Shown here: in pieces, positions 1 through 8,434 of the stretch | How positions within the stretch are numbered: position 1 is the stretch's first letter | Layout of the letters: every line of letters begins with the position of its first letter | Source of the DNA: Parerythrobacter jejuensis | GTDB taxonomy: Bacteria; Pseudomonadota; Alphaproteobacteria; Sphingomonadales; Sphingomonadaceae | Direction: 5' to 3' | DNA: 64,000 bases | Assembly: GCF_039536765.1 (NCBI RefSeq) | Contig: NZ_BAAAZF010000001.1 | Coordinates: forward strand, 2,439,501-2,503,500 | Translations under genes and position numbers: made by a program | The notes under the pieces: model-generated | What the model was told of the DNA's origin: nothing | The model's input: the letters and a program-made list of their open reading frames with translations, nothing else | Databases searched by the model: none

Positions 1-662
1 ACAAGGTCACCTTCGACCTTGCGGGCTACTACACCTCGATCGACGACATGCAGTTCTTCGAGTTCTTCGTTGGTGCCTTCGGCTTGCTTCGGGTCGTATC
101 CAACATTGATGAAGTCGAGGTCTATGGCGCCGAGTTCAACCTGAATGCGGAGATCATTCCGGGTTGGGACATCTTTGGCGCGGTCAACCTGACCGAGAGC
201 GAGATCAAGGCCAATGCCAGCCGTCCGATCACCGTTGGCAATGAATCACCCTATACTGCAGACTATACGATCAATCTCGGCACCCAGATGGTGGCCCCGA
301 TTGCCGACAGTTTCGATCTGGTGATGCGCGCTGACTATCGCATCACCGGCCCGACCTGGTTCCATACGGTCCAGGATGACCCGAGCCCGACCTTGTTCAG
401 CGGATTGCTGCCTGGTTCGGCTCTCGCGCTTCCGGGTTTCGTAGGTGACGCGGATTACTCGATTACCGAGCGTGAAGCGTTCGGGGTGCTGGACCTGCGG
501 TTCGGTTTCGAAGGCGAGAACTGGAATATCACCGCCTTTGCCGATAATTTGCTCAACAAGCGGTATCTCAATGAAGTGATCCCCGCGGTTGAATTCGGCG
601 GATCGTTCCTGTCGCCTGGGGGACTGCGCCGCTTCGGGGTCGAGGTCGGCTTTACATTCTGA
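1..662 (+). CDS. TonB-dependent receptor, C-terminal fragment (5' end outside window)
   Basis: The reading frame is open from base 3 with no start in the window, so only the last ~219 residues are seen. The segment has alternating aromatic/hydrophobic beta-strand patterns (for example LDLRFGFEGENWNITAFADNLLNKRY), the 'FADNLLNKRY' type signature of the last TonB-dependent receptor strands, and ends in GVEVGFTF with a terminal Phe, as expected for BamA-assembled outer-membrane barrels. It would be an energised outer-membrane importer of an unknown ligand. It is followed after 24 bases by an isochorismatase-family hydrolase and an MFS permease on the same strand, which suggests a joint uptake/degradation unit. 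The ligand-determining plug domain is not visible. Confidence 0.9.
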   Translation, partial: KVTFDLAGYYTSIDDMQFFEFFVGAFGLLRVVSNIDEVEVYGAEFNLNAEIIPGWDIFGAVNLTESEIKANASRPITVGNESPYTADYTINLGTQMVAPIADSFDLVMRADYRITGPTWFHTVQDDPSPTLFSGLLPGSALALPGFVGDADYSITEREAFGVLDLRFGFEGENWNITAFADNLLNKRYLNEVIPAVEFGGSFLSPGGLRRFGVEVGFTF

Positions 663-686
663 CGCGAACGAGCCCATACGGATCGC

Positions 687-1337
687 ATGAGCACCGACGC
701 CCACGAAGATGACGATGTCCGGGGCAATTACGCCGGTGTCTATGAAGGCAGGATAGGGTTCGGCCGGCGGCCGGCCCTGATCCTGATCGATTTTGTCAAA
801 GCCTATTTCGAACCGGAAAGCCCGCTCTTTGCGGACATTCAGCCTGCACTGGATGCGGCGCTTGAGCTGCGCCATGCGGCGCGCGCAGCCGGAGTGCCGG
901 TGATCTACACCAATGTCGTCTATCATCCTTCGCTCAAGGATGGCGGGCGCTTCACCCAGAAGGTTGCTCCGCTGGCGGGATTCGCCAAGGGTCACCCTTA
1001 TGGCGATTGGCCTGCCGGCATGATGCCTGCCGACGACGAGCTGGTTATTTCAAAGCAATATCCCAGTGCGTTTTTCGGCACCTCGCTGGCCTCAACACTG
1101 GCGGCAAACGGGCATGACAGCCTGATCATCACGGGTTTGACCACTAGCGGTTGCGTCCGGGCAACTTGCGTCGATTGCTGCAGCCACGGGTTCATTCCCA
1201 TCGTCGTCGAACAGGCCGTGGGTGACCGGCACGAGGATCCGCACCGCGCCAACCTGTTCGATATGAATGCCAAATATGGCGATGTCGTCAGTCTGGCCGA
1301 AGCCAAGGCGTATATGCAGGCGCTCGGCCGATCATAG
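687..1337 (+). CDS. Isochorismatase-fold cysteine hydrolase (N-carbamoylsarcosine amidase-like)
   Basis: The protein has 216 residues and an isochorismatase-like alpha/beta fold. The expected catalytic triad is visible: Asp35 in LILIDF, Lys123 in ISKQYPSAF and Cys156 in TTSGCVRAT. The pattern 'SGCVRAT' and the KQYPSAFFGT stretch resemble N-carbamoylsarcosine amidohydrolase and related C-N hydrolases more than true isochorismatases. It is predicted to be cytoplasmic and to hydrolyse an amide, carbamoyl or related bond. It lies between a TonB-dependent receptor and a GPH-type permease, so it may act on a compound these import. Family assignment is firm; the substrate is unknown. Confidence 0.85.
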   Translation: MSTDAHEDDDVRGNYAGVYEGRIGFGRRPALILIDFVKAYFEPESPLFADIQPALDAALELRHAARAAGVPVIYTNVVYHPSLKDGGRFTQKVAPLAGFAKGHPYGDWPAGMMPADDELVISKQYPSAFFGTSLASTLAANGHDSLIITGLTTSGCVRATCVDCCSHGFIPIVVEQAVGDRHEDPHRANLFDMNAKYGDVVSLAEAKAYMQALGRS

Positions 1338-1371
1338 TCCTTGTGCTGATGGCGATTGCCATTAGGCTCGC

Positions 1372-2895
1372 TTGACCGACAATCATCAGGCATCCCCCTC
1401 CTTGACCATCGCCAGCCCGAACGACGCTCCGCCGCTGACCCGCTCAACGCGGCTGTTCTACGGCACCGGCTTGATGGCGAGCGGGATCAAGACCTCCGCT
1501 TTCAGCACCTATCTCCTGCTGTTTTTCAACCAGGTCATGGGTGTGCCCGCGACGATCGTTTCGACCGCCATCGCGCTGACATTGGTGGTGGACGCCGTCG
1601 TCGATCCGACAATTGGCCGGTGGAGCGACCGCACCCGCAGCCGGTGGGGCCGGCGCCACCCCTTCCTGTTTGCCGCAGCGGTGCCGGCGGGGCTGTTTTT
1701 CACTATCACCTGGTTCCCGCCGGACGGTCTGTCAGACTTTGCCATGGGTGTATGGGTGTTCGGCATGGCCTCGCTGACGCGGGCCTGCATGAGCCTGTAT
1801 GAAATTCCGTCGTCAGCCCTGGGGGCGGAACTCACCAACGACTATGCTGAACGCACCCGCATTTTCGCGCTGCGGTTCTGGTTTGGCTATATCGGGGCGT
1901 TCGGGTTTGGCGCTTTCTGCCTGTATTTCTTCTTTGTCGCGACGCCCGAATATCCACGCGGGCAGCTCAATCCGGCAGGGTATACGTGGTTCGCGATTAC
2001 CGGCGGCGTGCTGATTGCACTCGCGGTCCTGACCAGTGCCTTCGGCACCAGGAATCGCATTCCCTATCTGCGCCAGGTCCGTGACCGGGAGGAGAAACTT
2101 TCCTTGATGGGGCATCTGCGGGAAATGGCGGATGCTTTCACCCACAAGCCGTTCATGGCGATTTTCGGCTATTCGATCTTCAAGCAAACCGCGATCGGGC
2201 TTTACACCGCAACGACGCTCTATTTCGGGACCTATGTGTTCGAATTGAGTGCGGGGCAGCTGGCGATTCTGGTGACCGAAAACCTGGTCGCCGCAACACT
2301 GGCCACACCCCTAGCACCCAAGCTCGCGGAGTGGTTTGGCAAGCGCAATGCCGCGATGTCGATGGGCTTGATCGGTATCTGCATTGGGGTCATGCCATTG
2401 ATCCTGACCCTGTTTGGCCTGTTCTTCCCGCCCGGCCACCCCCTGTTGGTACCTACCCTGTTTGTGGTGGGCGCAGTTTATCACGCCATGATCGCGACAT
2501 CCTTGATGAATTCTTCGGGCATGATCGCAGATACGGTGGAAGATCATGCGGTGAAGAGCGGCCGGCACAATGCCGGGGTGTTTTTCTCGGTCAACAGCTT
2601 CACAACCCAATGCGCTGTAGGTCTGGGCATCTTGCTCGCCGGGCTGGTGTTGGATGCCTCCGCTTTCCCGCAAGACGCCAATCCGCTGGGCGTCAGCCAG
2701 GCGATCAAGAACAGCCTGATCATGCACTACGTCCCTGCGACCGTGGGACTATGGCTGGTCGGATCGCTGCTGCTTTTGTTCTATCCCATCACCGAGGCAT
2801 CGCACCGGGCAAACTTGGAAAAGCTCAAGTCCCGCGAGGCCGAAGCAAACGCGCAGGCCGTGCGCGATGGTGCAATCGGCGGGGCAGGGCGTTAG
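1372..2895 (+). CDS. MFS transporter of the glycoside-pentoside-hexuronide (MelB-like) type
   Basis: This is a 507-residue multi-spanning membrane protein with about 12 hydrophobic segments. Near the N-terminus it has the GPH-family pattern of a helix-2 aspartate followed by a loop (DAVVDPTIGRWSDRTRSRWGRRHPF), which matches the MelB-type motif D-P-x-x-G-x-x-x-D-R. The start is TTG at 1372, preceded by a TTAGG sequence. The only nearby in-frame ATG lies about 33 codons into the protein. It probably couples uptake of an organic solute to a cation. The 35-base gap after the hydrolase gene suggests co-transcription. Sphingomonad GPH-type proteins often sit beside receptors and catabolic genes rather than transporting sugars, so the substrate is open. 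Confidence 0.85.
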   Translation: MTDNHQASPSLTIASPNDAPPLTRSTRLFYGTGLMASGIKTSAFSTYLLLFFNQVMGVPATIVSTAIALTLVVDAVVDPTIGRWSDRTRSRWGRRHPFLFAAAVPAGLFFTITWFPPDGLSDFAMGVWVFGMASLTRACMSLYEIPSSALGAELTNDYAERTRIFALRFWFGYIGAFGFGAFCLYFFFVATPEYPRGQLNPAGYTWFAITGGVLIALAVLTSAFGTRNRIPYLRQVRDREEKLSLMGHLREMADAFTHKPFMAIFGYSIFKQTAIGLYTATTLYFGTYVFELSAGQLAILVTENLVAATLATPLAPKLAEWFGKRNAAMSMGLIGICIGVMPLILTLFGLFFPPGHPLLVPTLFVVGAVYHAMIATSLMNSSGMIADTVEDHAVKSGRHNAGVFFSVNSFTTQCAVGLGILLAGLVLDASAFPQDANPLGVSQAIKNSLIMHYVPATVGLWLVGSLLLLFYPITEASHRANLEKLKSREAEANAQAVRDGAIGGAGR

Positions 2896-2992
2896 CGCCA
2901 GTCCTGCGTCAATAAGGCCAGACCAAAGCCCCCTATCGATAGGCCTGTCGCTCGTGCATAGTCTTGGGCAACAGAATCGATAGGAGAGACCC

Positions 2993-4204
2993 ATGGCAAC
3001 CGCAGCCGATACGCGTCCAGACGCAGATCTCGATGCGTTCCGCGCCGAAGTGAAAAGCTTCCTGGCCGCAAGTTTTCCCGACAGCCTGAAGGGCAAGGGC
3101 AATGCCTTGCGCTCTGTGGAAGGTCCGACTGATGAAACTGCCGAAGAAACCGCCTGGCGCACAGCCATGGCAGAGCGCGGCTGGGGCACACCGACCTGGC
3201 CCAAGGAATATGGCGGCGGTGGCCTGAGCAAGCAGCAAGCGAAGGTGCTGCAACAGGAAATGGCCATGGCCGGGGCGTGGAACCCGATCGGCGGGATGGG
3301 CGTAATGATGTTCGGCCCGACATTGCTGGAATATGGCAGCGAGGCCCAGAAGCAGGAGCACATCCCACCGATCACGCGCGGCGAAATCCGCTGGTGCCAA
3401 GGCTATTCCGAACCCAATGCCGGGTCTGACCTTGCCAGCCTGCAAACCAGTGCCGAGGACAAGGGCGATCACTATCTGGTCAATGGCCAGAAGACCTGGA
3501 CCAGCGGGGGCCAATGGGCGGACAAGTGTTTTTGCCTGGTCCGCACCGACCGAAGCGACAAGCACAAGGGCATATCGTTTCTGCTGATCGACATGGATTC
3601 GCCCGGTGTCGAGGTGAAGCCGATCACCATGATCAGCGGCATGAGCCCGTTCTGCGAAACATTCTTCACCGATGTGAAAGTGCCCAAGGCCAACCTGGTC
3701 GGCGAAGAAGGGCAGGGTTGGACCATCGGCAAACGCCTGTTGCAGCATGAACGGACCAATATTTCCGGCGGCGGCGCGCTCGCGTCGCTCAATGCGCAGC
3801 CGCTCTCGAAAATTGCCGAGCACTATATCGGCACCGACGAGAATGGCCGATTGGCGGACCCGGAGATGCGCGTGAAGATTGCGGAGTTCGAAATGGCCTG
3901 GAACACCTTCCTGCTGACCGCGCGCCGCGCGATGGAGGAAAGCAAGGCCAAGGGCGGGGTCTCCGAAATCAGCTCGATTCTGAAGAATGTGGGCTCGAAG
4001 CTGGGCCAGCAACGCGCGGAAATGCTGATCGAGATCATGGGTTTCCGGGGCCTCGGCTGGGAAGGTGAAGGCTTCACCGACAAGGAATTGAAGCATGTTC
4101 GCGGCTGGCTCTTTGGCAAGGCAACTTCGATCTATGGCGGCTCGACCGAAATCCAGAACAACATCATCGCCAAGCGCATCCTTGGCATGCTGGACCACCA
4201 GTAA
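2993..4204 (+). CDS. Acyl-CoA dehydrogenase, large partner of a probable heteromeric pair
   Basis: The 403-residue acyl-CoA dehydrogenase has the N-terminal helical, central beta and C-terminal helical domains. Visible signatures are WCQGYSEPNAGSDLAS (FAD/substrate loop), GQKTWTSGG, and the C-terminal IYGGSTEIQNNIIAKRILG. At the medium-chain dehydrogenase catalytic Glu position this motif has Gly, as in CaiA/ChsE-like enzymes that place the base elsewhere. The start ATG follows a GATAGGAGAG ribosome-binding site. It is followed 24 bases later by a second, shorter acyl-CoA dehydrogenase. Such pairs often form alpha2beta2 enzymes acting on steroid side-chain or branched acyl-CoAs. FAD-dependent alpha,beta-desaturation of an acyl-CoA is predicted. 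Confidence 0.9.
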   Translation: MATAADTRPDADLDAFRAEVKSFLAASFPDSLKGKGNALRSVEGPTDETAEETAWRTAMAERGWGTPTWPKEYGGGGLSKQQAKVLQQEMAMAGAWNPIGGMGVMMFGPTLLEYGSEAQKQEHIPPITRGEIRWCQGYSEPNAGSDLASLQTSAEDKGDHYLVNGQKTWTSGGQWADKCFCLVRTDRSDKHKGISFLLIDMDSPGVEVKPITMISGMSPFCETFFTDVKVPKANLVGEEGQGWTIGKRLLQHERTNISGGGALASLNAQPLSKIAEHYIGTDENGRLADPEMRVKIAEFEMAWNTFLLTARRAMEESKAKGGVSEISSILKNVGSKLGQQRAEMLIEIMGFRGLGWEGEGFTDKELKHVRGWLFGKATSIYGGSTEIQNNIIAKRILGMLDHQ

Positions 4205-4228
4205 GCGCGCCCGGAAAGAGGATAGATC

Positions 4229-5293
4229 ATGGCAGTATTGAACGAAGAACAGACCATGCTGCGCGATATGGCGCAGGAATGGACGAAGAACGAAAGCCCG
4301 GTCACCGCATGGCGCAAGGTTCGCGATGAAGGCTCGAATTTCGATCCTGCCGCATGGTCGGCGATGGGTGAAATGGGCTGGACCGGCGTTATCATCCCGG
4401 AAGAGTTCGGCGGCAGCGACTTTGGCTGGATGAGCCTTGGCCTGGTGGTGGAGCAATTGGGCAAGACCCTGACGGCAAGCCCGCTGGTGGCATCATCGCT
4501 GGCAGCCGGTGCCATCATCCTGGGCGGTTCCCAGGCGCAGAAAGAGGCTTTCCTGCCGCGCCTTGCCAGTGGCGAACTGGTCGGCACGCTCGCCTTCGAC
4601 GATGGCCCGCGCCATTCTGGTGCAGTGTCCACTGTGGCGGTGTCCGAAGGCAAACTGACAGGAACCAAACCGTTCGTGCACGAAGCCGAAAGCGCGGGCC
4701 TGTTCGTGGTCCTCGCCAGTGACGGGGTTTATCTGGTTGAAAAGGGCGCTGGCGTAACCCTGTCGGACAGGGAACTGACCGACATGCGTGATCATGCCGA
4801 AGTCACTTTCGACGGAGCTGCTGCTGAAAGGCTTGCTGATGGCGGGGACGATCTGGCCGAGGCGATTCTTGATCGTGCACGCATCCTGACAGGCGCCGAA
4901 ATGCTCGGCATGGCCCAGCATGTTTTCGACGAGACGCTCGACTATCTAAAGCAACGGACGCAATTCAATCAGGTCTTGAGCACTTTCCAGTCGCTCCAGC
5001 ACCGGATGGCGGAACTGTTCACTGATCTCGAATTGATGCGCACAGCGGTAGAGGCAGGTCTGCAGGCGCTCGACACTGGCTTCCGTGTGCCGGAGGCGGC
5101 CTGCCTGGCCAAGAGCCGGGCCAATGATGTGTTGCATGTGATCAGCCGGCAGGGGATCCAGCTGCATGGCGGGATCGGTATGACCGACGAATATGATGTC
5201 GGTTTCTACCTGAAGCGGGCCCGGGTGCTGGAGGCAAGCTGGGGCAATAGCGGCTTCCTGAAAGACCGCCACGCGAAGCTCGCGGGGTATTGA
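4229..5293 (+). CDS. Acyl-CoA dehydrogenase, short partner subunit
   Basis: The 354-residue acyl-CoA dehydrogenase-fold protein starts at an ATG after GGAAAGAGGATAG. The N-terminal domain contains EEFGGSDFGW and the C-terminal domain HGGIGMTDEYDVGFYLKRA. The usual terminal 'GGTxEI' catalytic/FAD motif is replaced by a WGNSGFLKDR sequence, so this is the degenerate type typical of the partner in heteromeric dehydrogenases. FAD binding is probably shared with the product of the preceding gene. The stop overlaps the TTG start of the next gene (TTGA), indicating tight translational coupling. Catalytic competence alone is doubtful. Confidence 0.88.
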   Translation: MAVLNEEQTMLRDMAQEWTKNESPVTAWRKVRDEGSNFDPAAWSAMGEMGWTGVIIPEEFGGSDFGWMSLGLVVEQLGKTLTASPLVASSLAAGAIILGGSQAQKEAFLPRLASGELVGTLAFDDGPRHSGAVSTVAVSEGKLTGTKPFVHEAESAGLFVVLASDGVYLVEKGAGVTLSDRELTDMRDHAEVTFDGAAAERLADGGDDLAEAILDRARILTGAEMLGMAQHVFDETLDYLKQRTQFNQVLSTFQSLQHRMAELFTDLELMRTAVEAGLQALDTGFRVPEAACLAKSRANDVLHVISRQGIQLHGGIGMTDEYDVGFYLKRARVLEASWGNSGFLKDRHAKLAGY

Positions 5294-6591
5294 GCGCCCC
5301 GCCGCCCGAGAACAATCCGAATGAAGCGCACCCGGACGATGCCGTGTGGGTGCGCCACCATGCATTTGTCGCGAGCAAGCTGCGGCGCAATTACGCAGCC
5401 ACTCTGACCCACGGGGTGTTCGGGATGACCGGTTTCCGGTTGATCTATGCGCCCACGATCATCCCCGCCTATCTGTTCGTCCAGACCGGTAGTGCGGCTG
5501 CGGTGGGACTGGGTATGGCGCTGCTGCAGCTGGGCGGGACACTGTCCCCGATCCTTTCGGGCGCGCGGGTCGAGAGCCGCAACCGTATTCTTCCCTACGC
5601 TATCACGGTCGGCTCGCTGATGCGGGTTATGGTGCTGGCGCTGGCGCTTACGGCATGGTTTCTGGAAGGGCCGCCCTTGCTCCTAGCGACCCTCGCGATC
5701 TTCCTGTTTCTGGGTTTCTTCCAGGGTGCACAACGGGTCGCCTTCCAGATGCTGATGGCCAAACTTATCCCGATTGCGCAACGCGGCAGGCTGCAAGGGG
5801 TGCGCAATTTGCTGGGTGGGGGAATTGCTGCCGGTCTGGCCTGGGCTGCCGGTACCTATTTCATCGAAGAGGAATGGTTCGGCAATGGATACGCTACGAC
5901 ATTCCTGTTCGCCTTTATCCTGACCTCGATCGGTCTGGTGGTCCTGCAATTTGGCATTCGCGAGCCTGACGCGCCGACCCTGCGCGCGCCCGTTCCGCTA
6001 AGAGAGCGATTCGGCCAATTCCGTGACTTGCTGGCGCATCGCGGTTTCCGGGCCTTCGTCGCGGCGCATGGTTTCGCCAGCATTGCCCGCGTCGGGCTGC
6101 CCTTCTGGACCATTTACGTCGGCCAGCAGTTGGGGCTGAGCGGCGCTCTGATCGGATCACTCAGCTTGGCCTATCTTGCCTCCGAAACACTTAGCAATCT
6201 GGCCTGGGGCCAGATCGGGGATCGCCATGGTTTCCGGATCGTCTTCCTGGGATCAATGGTGTTCAACCTTATTGGCATGGTGTTGCTGGTCACCGCCGAT
6301 GGATGGTGGCTTCATTTGGCGTTCGTGGCGCTCGGCTTCGGCATGTCCGGCTGGATGATGGCAGCGATGACGCTGGTGCTCGAATTCGGCGCGCATGAGG
6401 ATATCCCGATGCGCATTGCCCTGGTCACTACGGTCGAGGGCGCGGTTAGCTCGGTCGGGCCGATTGTGGCGGGCCTCGCCATTGCGGCAATGGGCTTCAT
6501 GCCGCTGATCACCGCAGCATTTCTCTCGCTTACCCTCGCATTGGTGGTCGTGCTGTGGAGAGTGAGCGAGCCGCGCAAAGCAGCAATTTAG
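5290..6591 (+). CDS. MFS transporter
   Basis: A 433-residue major facilitator with about 12 hydrophobic segments and a cytoplasmic N-terminus of about 40 residues. The start is TTG at 5290, overlapping the TGA of the upstream dehydrogenase (TTGA). No better start exists nearby and the overlap fits translational coupling. The loop after TM8 reads WGQIGDRHGFR, a variant of the MFS G-x-x-x-D-R-x-G-R signature. Its position inside the acyl-CoA dehydrogenase operon suggests uptake or efflux of the acyl substrate or a product. Its stop overlaps the stop of the convergent acyl-CoA ligase gene. Confidence 0.82.
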   Translation: MSAPPPENNPNEAHPDDAVWVRHHAFVASKLRRNYAATLTHGVFGMTGFRLIYAPTIIPAYLFVQTGSAAAVGLGMALLQLGGTLSPILSGARVESRNRILPYAITVGSLMRVMVLALALTAWFLEGPPLLLATLAIFLFLGFFQGAQRVAFQMLMAKLIPIAQRGRLQGVRNLLGGGIAAGLAWAAGTYFIEEEWFGNGYATTFLFAFILTSIGLVVLQFGIREPDAPTLRAPVPLRERFGQFRDLLAHRGFRAFVAAHGFASIARVGLPFWTIYVGQQLGLSGALIGSLSLAYLASETLSNLAWGQIGDRHGFRIVFLGSMVFNLIGMVLLVTADGWWLHLAFVALGFGMSGWMMAAMTLVLEFGAHEDIPMRIALVTTVEGAVSSVGPIVAGLAIAAMGFMPLITAAFLSLTLALVVVLWRVSEPRKAAI

Positions 6592-8330
6592 AACAAGGCC
6601 CCCAGATCCTTCTTCAGGATCTTGCCATTGGCATTGCGCGGCAGCGTTTCCTCCACGAACACGATTCGGACCGGCACTTTGAATTTGGCCAATCGGGCTG
6701 CGACCCATCCTTGCAATTCGGCCTCGCTCGCCTCTGTACCCGGGGCGAGGTGGACAACGGCGGCAGGTTCTTCCCCCAGCTGCTTGTGCGGAAGGCCGAT
6801 GATCGCAGCGTCGGTCACCGCAGGGTGATCGTAGAGCACATTCTCGACTTCGGAGGAGTAGATGTTCTCGCCGCCGCGGATCACCATGTCCTTGGCGCGG
6901 TCGAGAATATAGCAAAAGCCTTCTTCGTCGACGCGGCCCAGATCTCCGGTGCGGACCCAGCCATCGATAAAGGTTTCAGCAGTCGCTTCGGGGCGGTTCC
7001 AATAGCCGATCACGATTTGTGGCCCACGTGCCCACAGCTCGCCGATTGCGCCCTGGGGCAATTCGTTGCCATCTTCGTCAGTGACTTTCAGATCGCTGAC
7101 CGGAACTGCGGGCCCGCAACTGTCAGGCCGGTTAAGGTAATCCTCCGCCGTGTGACTGGTGACGGTGGCCATTGTTTCGGTCATCCCCCAGCCATTGCCC
7201 GGCATTGCTCCGAACAATTCGTAGATCTTGCGCACCAGTTCAGGCGCGGCAGGGGCGCCGCCATAGGCGATGTTTTCGAGGCTGGAGAGATCGTATTTCT
7301 CGCGGTCGGGATGCTCGATCATTTGCCACGCAATGGTAGGGACCCCGCCCGTCAGATTGACCTTCTCGCGCTCGATGATTTCGAACGCCTTCACCGTGTC
7401 CCAGCGATAAAGGAAGATCAGGGTGTGCCCGGCAAACAGCGCCCCCATCATGCTGGCAGAGCAGGCCGTGACGTGGAAAAGCGGGATTACCGTCATCCCG
7501 ACTTTCTGCACGCCAGCTGCCGGCATTTCGCCCCGGCGCAAGGCGGTGCGGGCGGCGGCATAGGCACTGGACAGGATATTGGTGGTGAGATTGCGATGGC
7601 TTCCCAACGCACCCTTGGGCTGGCCGGTGGTGCCACTGGTGTAAAAAATCGTCGCCGGATCGTCCGGGGCGAGCGTGACATCGGGGATCGTGGCCTCAGG
7701 CAATGTGGGCCAGGAATGCGGCGTACCGATAAGGTCCTCCAGCCGGTCAACCGAAAGGTCGTCCGTCCCCATCCGTGAAACGATCACATGATCGAGATCG
7801 GGGCACTGCGCGCGGTGTTGCGCAATTCGCTCCCAGCGTTCGGCATCGCAAACCAGCAGCTTTGCACCTGAATTGTGGAGGCCGAATTCAAGTTCGTCGC
7901 CAGTCCACCATGCGTTGAGCGGCACGCAAATGGCCCCGATGGTGGTGGCTGCGAAGAAAGCGACGGGCCATTCCGGTAAATTGCGCATGGCGAGCGCGAC
8001 ACGGTCCCCCTTTGCAATACCGCGTGCCTGGAACTCGGCCGCAAGCTTGGCCACCGCGCGATACCAGGCTTCGTAACTGACCCGTTCGTCTTCGTAGATC
8101 GTCATCAGACGGTCACCATGGCTGCGGGCATGGTCGGCAAGAGCGCGCAGGCTGGGCGGGGCATTCTTCCATACCCGCGTTGCGACGCCGCGGATTTCGA
8201 CAGTTTCGATTTCGAACGGTTGGCCTGGGGCACACAAACCGGCCTGCACCTGGTCCAGCGACATGGCAGGCCAGTTTTCGGGCGCTTCCCAGGTCCATGG
8301 CGCGTCAACGCCGGCAGCAATATCGTTCAA
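6588..8330 (-). CDS. AMP-dependent acyl-CoA synthetase/ligase
   Basis: Class I adenylate-forming enzyme, 580 residues from the chosen start. Signatures in order: P-loop IFYTSGTTGQPKGAL, GWGMTET (AMP binding), DGWVRTGDLGRV hinge, and the C-terminal PRNANGKILKKDL with the catalytic Lys. It would convert a carboxylic acid, ATP and CoA to acyl-CoA, feeding the dehydrogenases encoded convergently. The frame stays open upstream to an ATG at 8390, but the TTG at 8330 has a strong GGGAGAGAG ribosome-binding site at the right distance, so I start there. Chain-length specificity is not readable. Confidence 0.9.
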   Translation of the reverse strand: MNDIAAGVDAPWTWEAPENWPAMSLDQVQAGLCAPGQPFEIETVEIRGVATRVWKNAPPSLRALADHARSHGDRLMTIYEDERVSYEAWYRAVAKLAAEFQARGIAKGDRVALAMRNLPEWPVAFFAATTIGAICVPLNAWWTGDELEFGLHNSGAKLLVCDAERWERIAQHRAQCPDLDHVIVSRMGTDDLSVDRLEDLIGTPHSWPTLPEATIPDVTLAPDDPATIFYTSGTTGQPKGALGSHRNLTTNILSSAYAAARTALRRGEMPAAGVQKVGMTVIPLFHVTACSASMMGALFAGHTLIFLYRWDTVKAFEIIEREKVNLTGGVPTIAWQMIEHPDREKYDLSSLENIAYGGAPAAPELVRKIYELFGAMPGNGWGMTETMATVTSHTAEDYLNRPDSCGPAVPVSDLKVTDEDGNELPQGAIGELWARGPQIVIGYWNRPEATAETFIDGWVRTGDLGRVDEEGFCYILDRAKDMVIRGGENIYSSEVENVLYDHPAVTDAAIIGLPHKQLGEEPAAVVHLAPGTEASEAELQGWVAARLAKFKVPVRIVFVEETLPRNANGKILKKDLGALF

Positions 8331-8434
8331 ATTCTCTCTCCCTATTCCGGGTATGTTTTTATTCGCAACCGATGCTAGGTGGGTTTGCAAGAGCGCTCAA
8401 GCGCCGAGCGCATGCAGCCAATCTGGGAGAGATT

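Noticed and set aside
2933-4456. Long minus-strand open frame opposite the acyl-CoA dehydrogenases
   Set aside because: Shadow of two clear acyl-CoA dehydrogenase genes; no ribosome-binding site or recognisable motif.
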